64,000 nt of DNA, from the NCBI GenBank assembly GCA_030734395.1, contig JAUZTG010000029.1, forward strand, positions 3,658,001 to 3,722,000, written 5' to 3'. Made by a program: the position numbers and the translations under genes. A model generated the notes under the pieces. That model had not been told where the DNA came from, searched no databases, and was given only the letters and a program-made list of their open reading frames with translations. The stretch is from Sarocladium kiliense. Taxonomy: Eukaryota; Ascomycota; Sordariomycetes; Hypocreales; Sarocladiaceae. Below, piece after piece: positions 56,883-64,000 of the stretch. The stretch's first letter is position 1. The number at the start of each line of letters is the position of its first letter.

Positions 56883-57404
56883 TTGCTTTTGGCGTTTCTT
56901 ATTTGTATGATATCCTCGCTCATGGTACGACCCTTAGCTACCACTAGGTTTTGTCACTAGTTTATTGTCACTTGAGTATGTCTGACCTGTATCTGTACCA
57001 CGGTGAATATCTCTACCACCGCGGCTTTTTCGAGGCCAAGCTCAATCTGCGGCACGGGGACTATCGCGGTAGCCCCAGAATCCTCGGTCATGACGACCCC
57101 ACGAGGGCCAGTCCGAGGAGACTTTACTAGCCGGGGAGGGGTATAGCAGGTGATCACTGCATTCACAGAGGGGCACAGGAGAGTTCGATTGGGTGGGAGT
57201 ATCGTGAGTATCTTTGTAGTCTCGAAATCGAGCCGAACGCCTGGAATTGGAAGTGCTAGATGCAGCCAACTCTAGTTCCACCCCGTCCCATTCATGTCGG
57301 TCCTTACTCGCATTTGCTGCGGAAGGAATCAGTCAAACTGACAGACATGACCATCTCGCTCCCATGCTCCGTACCATATCATTCCCGTCGATTGCCAACA
57401 CAAT
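56883..57404. other. Convergent 3' flanks, no gene recognised
   Basis: 522 bp between the convergent photolyase and RPS21 genes; no coding signal. Confidence 0.6.
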
Positions 57405-57758
57405 TTAGCGCTGTCCGCTCCAGACGTTCTTGAGGAAGCCGTCCCGTTGCGCGAGGCGGTTCATGGAGTCGTCGCTCTCGCCCATGGCGCGGATGAAGCC
57501 GCAGAGGGCGTAGACCTGGTTGTCGCCCTGGAGGGCACGACCATTCTCGTCGACCTTCGCGACGGAGATCTGGACGGAGCCGTGATCCTTGGCCTTGATG
57601 ATGCGGTTGGTGGCGCTGCACTTGCGGGGGACGTAACTGTTGGAAAACCTGCGTTAGCCATGTCTTCCCTTTCTCTTCAAGTCGCAATTTCTATTATCTC
57701 GCTCGTCGGGTCGGGTGATGTCTTACAGGTCCACGATCTCGCCACGGTCGTTCTCCAT
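57405..57758 (-). CDS. RPS21: 40S ribosomal protein S21 (eS21)
   Basis: Two exons, 57758-57727 (32 nt) and 57636-57405, with a 90-nt intron near the start codon as is usual in ribosomal protein genes. The spliced product is 87 residues, the normal length for the family: MENDRGEIVDLYVPRKCSAT, NRIIKAKDHGSVQISVAKVD, LQGDNQVYALCGFIRAMGES and DDSMNRLAQRDGFLKNVWSG, ending QR. eS21 is a small-subunit protein on the solvent side near uS2/uS5, needed for 3'-end maturation of 20S pre-rRNA in yeast. Expect high, growth-linked expression. The frame of exon 2 is short, and only the spliced reading shows the conserved N-terminus. Confidence 0.97.
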
Positions 57759-58327
57759 TTTGACGGTTTCGGGGGGTTGTGCGGAAGGTTGAGAGGTGTT
57801 TTGTGTCGTCTGAAGCGTCGCTGAAGTGGGAGGTTGAAAATTGTCAAAATCCGTTCAATTCTTGTGGGCGGGATGTGTGGCTGCGCCCTGTGGCTTGAAC
57901 ACACAAGCCACATGGGGAGGGATGTGGGTACTCCGTTACCTAAGCGAAGATAGTACGAGTAACTTAGGCTGTTGTGATGTGCTTGCAAGCACGCAGAGGT
58001 CTAATGACTGAGTGATTGACGTAAATGAAGTCGATTCTTCGTCGTCAATGTATTTCCCAATTGCCTCGTTAAGCCTCTGGATGCGTAAGGGATTGGTGTG
58101 TGAGCCAACACAACTTCTTCAATTAGTGGAGGTCACGTGCCTTCGTGGGAAGGTCGTGATCCCCAGCAACACCGCGGGACATCCTGCCTAGGACAAGTGG
58201 CGAACCGCGACGACGTCTTCGGTACTATTGGCACAGGCCATCAGAACTCATTGGCTTATCATTCCTTGTCCTGCGTATGCGGTGCTTGCGATGCGCTCGT
58301 TCGAGCTCACGGGTTGTTTACCAAGCG
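57759..58327. promoter_or_regulatory. Divergent promoter of RPS21 and SLX4
   Basis: 569 bp between two start codons on opposite strands; must contain both promoters. No clear TATA element was seen on either side. Confidence 0.5.
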
Positions 58328-60970
58328 ATGAGCTCACCTGATATCTTTCTCTCCTCGCCCCGCGTCACCAGGCGCACGCTGTACGCAACCGGGGCATCCT
58401 CTCCAGATCTACCAGATGTTCACGATATCATCAAGTCGCAAAAGCCTCCGAGGCCTCCACTGAAGAGCGGAAGCAAAGCTGCACCCATCCCTGACGATGC
58501 ATTCACCGGTTTCACCACTGCTAGGGGACTGTGGCAATCGGCACAGGCCTCCGAGGCACCGTCTGAATCGTTGCTTCACACGGCGGACCCAATCTGCCTT
58601 AGTGGCGAAGATGATTCCGTTTGCATTGTAGAGGCGCGTCCGCTGCCTGCAAAGAAGGTTTCCAAATCCAGAAACCCAAGGCGTCAGAAGGAACCAAAAC
58701 CAGCTTTACCGTCACCACCTGTTCAAGTGATAACGGAAGCGCTGTCTCCTCGAAACCCTCCCACAGAGCAGCCATGGAGGAAGTATCGATCGTCTCCGAA
58801 AAGCGCTGTGTCATCACCGACAGGCGAAAATACTGGACACGATGCACCACCATCGGCGCAGATCCCACTTGACGAACCACGGCTCCTTGAGACTGAATCT
58901 GTCAGCAAGCACTTCAAGGCCAAAAGAGCTGCACCAAAGAAGAAAGAGACGGCCGCTTCAGTGGCAAGTGAGCCTGTAGATCTGGATCCCGCTCCCCTCC
59001 GGCGATTGGACTGGACACCACCCTCCAAGGTCAATGGAGCTACTGAAGGAACAGGAGATCAAGACACCAGTGAGAACGTTGTTGACAGCCCTGGAGATGA
59101 GGACCAAGTCGAGTTCAAAGACCTCCTTCGCGACTTCAGTTGCTCTGCAACCGTTGCCCAGCCAAGCTCAACAGAGCCAAAGGAAGTATCTGCTGCCCTG
59201 GGCAAGCGGAAACTCATTGAGCCGGTCGTCGTACGGGAAACAACCACCTCGGAACGTTCGCGGTCAACCTCCCCTACCAAGAAGAAAGCACCGAAAAAGC
59301 CACGTACTATCACGGAACTTGCCACGGCAGCCTACAGAATACATGAAGAGCCTCTCCCTCCAACCCCGTCTATCCTGAACTACATATCAGTTGAGGCAGA
59401 TGGAGAAGGTTCAGAGGCACAGCCGAAGGATAACGGCAAATCAAAACCAAGGAAGAAAGCTGCACCGAAAGCATCGAAGAAGAAAAGCGCGCCAGCGAAG
59501 CCTGTTCTTCTGTCTCCAGGAGCTGCTTTGAAGCACGTTTCGAATCAAGACTTTGTCTTTGGTACATCGAGCCAACTGGCTCAGGAACGGTCGCCCACCT
59601 TTCTGCGGACGTGGCATACGGCAATGAGACAATCCAATCAAATTGATGAGGGAGACATGGTCCTGCCATTGAACAGCGATGCTATTGAGCCTCCAGAACA
59701 ACGCCCAAGACTATGGGAAGCTGCAGCCCGAGACATCGATGGAGAGTTGTTTGATGTGGAAGTGATAAACCTGGTCGATGCTTCACCTACGCTGTCTCGG
59801 ATAGCCGAGGAAGCTGATCCATTTGGCTATGTCAACGGGGAGGGAGCTGAGCAGGTAATGACAACTGCCCACACAGACGTGGATGATTCTCTTGTCACCC
59901 TGCCTGATCTCTTGCTGAGCAAGTTCTCGGAGCCATCGAAACCGTCTGCTACCCATGCGGCGGTCAGGCCCACTACTCCCACGCCAATGCAAACGCAAAG
60001 CGGCCACCCCATGGCGCCACTCGCAGATGCCTCAAGCCAGATGGTTTGTGATGAGGATGTCCCGGAACCAGAACTACCTCCCCTTGCTGAGCAGCCGCAG
60101 CGTCCTGCGTATGAGACATTCACTGATGCACAGCTCGCGAAGCAAGTCTCCAAGTACGGGTTCAAACCAGTGAAGCGTCGAGCAACAATGATCGCGCTGC
60201 TTGATAATTGCTGGAAGAGTCAGCTGGCATCGGGCAGGCTAACTAGCATTTCACCGAAACGAGGAATTACGACCACGGCAGCAAAGAGTGTCGCGAGCCC
60301 TGCTCGAGCACGAGGCCGACCGAAGAAGTCCGTCATCAGTCCAACAACCACCGTGGAGCCTCCGCACTCCGCCCAGATCACGACACCCGCGAAGAAGCCG
60401 CGTGGGCGTCCTAGAAAGGACGCCGCCAACCCAAGCAAAGCTCCAGCATCTCGGGCAAAGAAAGCGTTGGCATCACCTACACGCAAAGGCAAAGGCCGGG
60501 CGAAATCTCAACCAGCTCCTGCCCTCACTAAAAACATACTGGAGATTCCCGACTCCGAGTCAGACCAGGGTAGTATCCGATCAGCATCGCGTTCAGCATC
60601 TCCCGAACCAATGTTCTCTTCACCAGTTGCCGCTGCAAATTTATCCATCAACATGGACGACGATACAGACATGTCCCTGACCATGACACCCACGGAGCAG
60701 CAAGCTTCCCTGTTCGAACATATTACGAAGGCTGTTTTATCTGCTCCTCGATCAAATGACGTTGCGAATCCTTCTTGGTATGAGAAGATGCTCCTTTACG
60801 ATCCTGTGGTGGTCGAGGATCTCGCTGTGTGGTTGAACTTAGGACAATTGACGAGTGTCGGATATGATGGAGAGGTTAGCCCGGCAGAGGTGAAGAAATG
60901 GTGCGAGTCAAAGAGCGTGTGCTGTTTATGGAGAGATACGCATCGGGGCAAGGAGAGGAAACGGTATTAA
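58328..60970 (+). CDS. SLX4: Structure-specific endonuclease scaffold SLX4
   Basis: Intronless, 880 residues from MSSPDIFLSSPRV. SLX4 organises the SLX1 nuclease for cleavage of branched DNA at stalled forks and recombination intermediates. The fungal-type architecture is visible: a long disordered Ser/Pro/Lys-rich N-terminus with TTARGLWQSA near residue 60; FGTSSQLAQERSPTFLR at about residue 415; a LADASSQM stretch; a helical module YETFTDAQLAKQVSKYGFKP, VKRRATMIALLDNCW near 615; two AT-hook-like motifs (ARGRPKKS, KPRGRPRKD); and the C-terminal conserved SLX1-binding domain SLFEHITKAVLSAP, SWYEKMLLYDPVVVEDLAVW, VSPAEVKKWCESKSVCCLW. Many SP/TP sites suggest cell-cycle or damage-kinase control. 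The domain order and the C-terminal signature make the assignment secure. Confidence 0.94.
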   Translation: MSSPDIFLSSPRVTRRTLYATGASSPDLPDVHDIIKSQKPPRPPLKSGSKAAPIPDDAFTGFTTARGLWQSAQASEAPSESLLHTADPICLSGEDDSVCIVEARPLPAKKVSKSRNPRRQKEPKPALPSPPVQVITEALSPRNPPTEQPWRKYRSSPKSAVSSPTGENTGHDAPPSAQIPLDEPRLLETESVSKHFKAKRAAPKKKETAASVASEPVDLDPAPLRRLDWTPPSKVNGATEGTGDQDTSENVVDSPGDEDQVEFKDLLRDFSCSATVAQPSSTEPKEVSAALGKRKLIEPVVVRETTTSERSRSTSPTKKKAPKKPRTITELATAAYRIHEEPLPPTPSILNYISVEADGEGSEAQPKDNGKSKPRKKAAPKASKKKSAPAKPVLLSPGAALKHVSNQDFVFGTSSQLAQERSPTFLRTWHTAMRQSNQIDEGDMVLPLNSDAIEPPEQRPRLWEAAARDIDGELFDVEVINLVDASPTLSRIAEEADPFGYVNGEGAEQVMTTAHTDVDDSLVTLPDLLLSKFSEPSKPSATHAAVRPTTPTPMQTQSGHPMAPLADASSQMVCDEDVPEPELPPLAEQPQRPAYETFTDAQLAKQVSKYGFKPVKRRATMIALLDNCWKSQLASGRLTSISPKRGITTTAAKSVASPARARGRPKKSVISPTTTVEPPHSAQITTPAKKPRGRPRKDAANPSKAPASRAKKALASPTRKGKGRAKSQPAPALTKNILEIPDSESDQGSIRSASRSASPEPMFSSPVAAANLSINMDDDTDMSLTMTPTEQQASLFEHITKAVLSAPRSNDVANPSWYEKMLLYDPVVVEDLAVWLNLGQLTSVGYDGEVSPAEVKKWCESKSVCCLWRDTHRGKERKRY

Positions 60971-61357
60971 TGGAATACTATTGGGCAGAGCATTGATGAT
61001 ATTACACGTCTGAAAGGAGTTGTCCGACTTCGCGGCAGAGGTTTCGACCGGAGCATCACAAGCATATGGATATATATTTATACCCCCTTTGTGGTTAATA
61101 CGATCTTTCAATTGACTGTTCACCTTAATTTCACTCTAATCATTATTCCCATCATCGTGACCGCGGGGTGTTGACCCCGAACCTCGGCAGCGGCAGGCTA
61201 CGGCTTTGCCCCCGCAAATCAAATCATCCGCGATCACTATCCCCGTTAGTCTCACCCGCCGCATTCTAATACTCGCACTAACACACCCACCAACCACCAT
61301 CAACCTACCACCAACGATCAACTGGGTTCACATGCCCGGTCCTCATCCCCCCTTGCA
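60971..61357. other. Intergenic, 3' flank of SLX4 and promoter of the Nudix gene
   Basis: 387 bp, AT-rich at the left (polyadenylation region), CA-rich at the right. Nothing else seen. Confidence 0.55.
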
Positions 61358-62531
61358 ATGCTCTTCTCCTCAAATACCTGGAGGAGATCCCTCTCAAATC
61401 TCATACGTCTTCACCCATTCTCACTCCACGCCTCAACTGCCCACCGCACATTCGCCACAATGCCTCCTCCACGGCCAAGCTCTTCCATAGTCCTCCTCTC
61501 TCCAACCAACCAGGTGCTCCTCCTTCACCGCGTCGGCACGTCTACATCTTTCGCGTCAGCACATGTCTTTCCTGGCGGCAACTTGGACGCGTTCCATGAT
61601 GGAGAGGATGTGCCTAAGGAAGGAGATGAGGGGATGCATAGGGATGGGAAGGCGTATCGACTAGCGGCAGTAAGGGAGACGTTTGAGGAGACGGGGATTT
61701 TGTTGGCGCGGAGGAAAGGAGAGAAGGGGTTACTGGAGGTGGAGAGCGAGGAGGTTGCGAGGGAAAGGAAGAGGGTGCATAAGAGCGAGGTGAAGTTCAC
61801 AGACTGGCTGGAGAGCAAGGATGCTGCGGCTGATACAGGTAAGTCTTCCTCACGATGTTTTCATGTACCATGCAAGGCTGAAGACTGACAATCTCATAGA
61901 AAACCTCGTCCCTTTCACAAGATGGATCACCCCGAACAATCTTCCCAAGCGCTTCACCACCCAAATGTACCTCTACCTCCTCCCCATCACCAGCTCCTCC
62001 ACCCCATCCTCTTATCTTCTCCCCACCCCGGACGGCGGCCTGGAACACACCGCCGCCCTCTTCTCTTCTCCGCAACAGTTTCTCTCCCAAGCCTCCCGCG
62101 GCGAGATCATCCTCTTCCCACCACAGCACTACCTCCTCACCCTTCTCGCCCGGTTCCTCCCCTCCGAAGAAACCCCCGCCTATGGCCCTTTACACTACCA
62201 AGCGCAACGTGAGAAGCTGTTAGAGTTCATTGAGAGTGTTCCTACAGCGGAGACGGAGAAAGGGAGGGAGGATCGTACAGCTCAGATTCCGTGGCGTGAG
62301 AAGACGATGAGTCCGAGAACGTTGTTTGTGAGAGGTGAGGATGGGCGGGTCGTGCTGGGGCTGGAAAGGCCGGGACCGGAGTTGGAAGGGTCGGAGAGAG
62401 GAGGAGATTGGGAGAGGGTTGTATTGGTGAGGTTTACGAAGAGGGGCCCCGTGGAGGTGGAGGTTAGAGGGCGGGAGGAGGTGTTTGAGGAGGAGAGGAG
62501 ATGGAAAGCTGCGACGGCGGAGAAGTTGTGA
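61358..62531 (+). CDS. NUDT19-like Nudix hydrolase
   Basis: Two exons, 61358-61838 and 61900-62531; the 61-nt intron has GTAAGT and ATAG; 370 residues. Nudix proteins hydrolyse nucleoside-diphosphate-linked compounds; animal NUDT19 cleaves CoA esters in peroxisomes. Seen here: SSSIVLLSPTNQVLLLHRVG, AHVFPGGNLDAF and the catalytic Nudix box in AYRLAAVRETFEETGILLAR (REtfEEtGi), separated by an acidic insertion. LVPFTRWITPNNLPKRFTTQ, MYLYLLPI is typical of the NUDT19/RP2 branch. The N-terminus MLFSSNTWRRSLSNLIRLHP resembles a mitochondrial presequence. A second start at 61460 (MPPPRPSSSIV) would remove it. The C-terminal EKL is only a weak match to a peroxisomal PTS1. The final 100 residues are rich in Glu and Arg. 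Confidence 0.9.
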
Positions 62532-62755
62532 AGGAGCCGAGTTTGTATGGGGGGTATACATACGTGGCATGTTTGCATTAGAAGGAGAGGAGTGCAACTC
62601 TAAGGAGGATTGCTGTAGTGCTGTGGTCCTCTATATAGATCGTTCATACAAGTCATGGCTTCAATGACGCAATAATCACAGACATGATCCCGCCCGTCCT
62701 CCAGTCTTCCAACGCCCTCAAATCATAAGTTCCCAAGCAAAAGGGGATGGGCACC

Positions 62756-64000
62756 TCATCTCGCTCCTGGTGTCGTTCCCCCCTGCCACATATCCAGCCC
62801 CTTCAACGACTGCGTCCAGTCCTGCCAGTCAAAGTCTTGATCTAGCATATTCAGGTCCTCTGTCGCCACCGCCTCCTCCATCACCTTATCCGGCACTCCT
62901 CCGCTGCCATTGCCGACCGCCGCTTCGTCCAGCCAGTTGCCCCATACCCATGGTGGAATCTGGTCATTGGGTTGCTGGAGCATTTGCTGTTGCTGCTGCT
63001 GAGTAGGCATATTGCCTGTGAACATCGTAGCCTGAGGAGTATTGATGCAGTTCTTGTTTGTCGTTGTGACGGAACTGTTGGCATTACTGGTAGGCGTGGC
63101 GGTGCCGCCGGTAAATGACATGCTTTGCATGTCCATGTCGCCCGCGTTTGCTGGCATCATGGGGGTAGCAATGCTCATCAGGTCGCGATTATGCAAGCTG
63201 TAGATATCTGCAACGTTGGGTCCAGACTGCGACATGAATTGGTTGAGGTACTGCATCTGCGCCTCTGACATCTCAAGCGTGTCAACCTGTGTCCCAGAGT
63301 TATAGCTCTGTTGCGTCTCTTCTTTGGGTGCAGAAGTCGGTTTCGCGAACAGATCAGTCGGCTGCAGAACATTCGAAGGCAATGAGATAGGCTGATCAGG
63401 CCGGAGAAGAGACCACCACTTCTCCCGAACCTCTGCCATGCGCCCCTCCGTCCCACAAGGCCGACCATACCAGGGTTCTCTCTCGTTTGCCAGCTCTTCC
63501 TGCTCCAGCCTCTTGGCCTCACCCAGATCCTTCTTGAGCCGTGCAATCTCCACGGCGCGATGTCTGCGTACAGTGAGGAACAACTTCCGCAACGGGATGA
63601 AAACCGCCGCCTGATCCGCGCGCTTGATCTTCTCCAACGGCACACGCTGGAACGAGCAGACAGCCTCCCAGGCTCGTTCTGTCAGTGGTGTCCAGTGCCG
63701 TCTTGCAGACTCAACGAGAACGTATGCAATGGGTTGCCAGGTTGTGTACGTCAGGAACAGCCAACTGAAAGGATGAGCACGAGCATCGCGGTGAAGCCTA
63801 GTATCGGACTCGAGGAGCTCAACTGCGGACACAAAGATGCGTTGGCGGACATCAGCGGGCAACTTGTCCGGTTCGCTGAAGAGAACGGGCTGGTAAATCG
63901 TCAGGCACATCTTGGCCATGACGATGCGTGAGATAACTTGGCCCATCCAGTAGATCTCATCCCTGGTGCTCTCACCGCTGGAGTGTTCATCTATCATGGT
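62756..64000 (-). CDS. Fungal-specific transcription factor, C-terminal part (5' end outside window)
   Basis: At least 414 residues, open to the right edge. The start lies beyond the window, although an in-frame ATG at 63997 is the first visible. Residues SGESTRDEIYWMGQVISRIV, KMCLTIYQPVLFSEPDKLPA, RLHRDARAHPFSWLFLTYTT, WQPIAYVLVESARRHWTPLT match the middle homology region (Fungal_trans) of Zn2Cys6 regulators. A basic/acidic helix follows (VEIARLKKDLGEAKRLEQEE). The tail is Gln/Asn/Met-rich (QQQQQQMLQQPND) and ends with acidic-aromatic motifs LDQDFDWQDWTQSLKGLDMW, a likely activation domain. The zinc cluster would be encoded upstream, outside the window. The target pathway cannot be told. Confidence 0.85.
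   Translation of the reverse strand, partial: TMIDEHSSGESTRDEIYWMGQVISRIVMAKMCLTIYQPVLFSEPDKLPADVRQRIFVSAVELLESDTRLHRDARAHPFSWLFLTYTTWQPIAYVLVESARRHWTPLTERAWEAVCSFQRVPLEKIKRADQAAVFIPLRKLFLTVRRHRAVEIARLKKDLGEAKRLEQEELANEREPWYGRPCGTEGRMAEVREKWWSLLRPDQPISLPSNVLQPTDLFAKPTSAPKEETQQSYNSGTQVDTLEMSEAQMQYLNQFMSQSGPNVADIYSLHNRDLMSIATPMMPANAGDMDMQSMSFTGGTATPTSNANSSVTTTNKNCINTPQATMFTGNMPTQQQQQQMLQQPNDQIPPWVWGNWLDEAAVGNGSGGVPDKVMEEAVATEDLNMLDQDFDWQDWTQSLKGLDMWQGGTTPGAR

Noticed and set aside
1..64000. tRNA genes
   Set aside because: Scanned by eye for GGTTCGANTCC-type T-arms on both strands; the few GTTCGA occurrences lack the rest of a cloverleaf. A tRNAscan-SE run would settle it.
1..64000. Secondary-metabolite cluster
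   Set aside because: No PKS, NRPS, terpene cyclase or linked tailoring enzymes; the secreted enzymes and transporter are not arranged as a cluster.

Overview
The window is nuclear DNA of a filamentous ascomycete (Pezizomycotina). Most genes carry short introns of 50-65 nt with GTRAGT-type donors, CTAAC/CTGAC branch sites and YAG acceptors. Coding genes alternate strands with no operons. The gene families (bicupin oxalate decarboxylase, Egh16-like appressorial protein, cutinase, X325/Bim1-like copper protein, DUF1275, SLX4 and XLF of the fungal type) fit a plant- or surface-associated fungus, perhaps a dothideomycete. The class is inference from family content, not from any search.

Layout. 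0-5 kb: a partial multi-pass membrane protein and a 14-exon SulP sulfate permease, both minus. 5-8.5 kb: gene-poor. 8.5-14.6 kb: glutathione S-transferase, secreted oxalate decarboxylase, DUF1275 membrane protein. 17-20.8 kb: Rck2/Srk1-type stress kinase with an unusually long pyrimidine-rich leader. 22-24 kb: two tandem unrecognised charged, helix-rich genes. 24.6-28 kb: an S9 peptidase divergent from a small membrane protein. 28-34 kb: Egh16-like secreted protein with an Asn/Gly repeat tail, and an acidic Ser-rich protein of unknown role. 34.5-36.4 kb: an atypical kinase with HND in place of HRD. 37.6-39.8 kb: cutinase and an X325-like GPI protein, convergent. 40.9-42.4 kb: Cactin. 45-46.6 kb: forkhead factor, followed by about 5 kb with no recognisable gene. 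51.9-61 kb: three genome-maintenance genes (XLF/Nej1, CPD photolyase, SLX4) with RPS21 between the last two. 61.3-64 kb: NUDT19-like Nudix hydrolase and the 3' part of a fungal transcription factor.

How they fit together. Four secreted proteins (oxalate decarboxylase, Egh16-like, cutinase, X325-like) suggest surface and host-interface functions; two of them are predicted to expose an N-terminal histidine after signal peptide cleavage. The 51.9-61 kb stretch groups end-joining, light repair and structure-specific nuclease scaffolding, with a GATC-rich element upstream of the photolyase. No transposon, CRISPR, tRNA or rRNA was recognised. Exon boundaries were read by eye from splice signals and reading-frame continuity; every multi-exon model given without a partial end sums to a whole number of codons.
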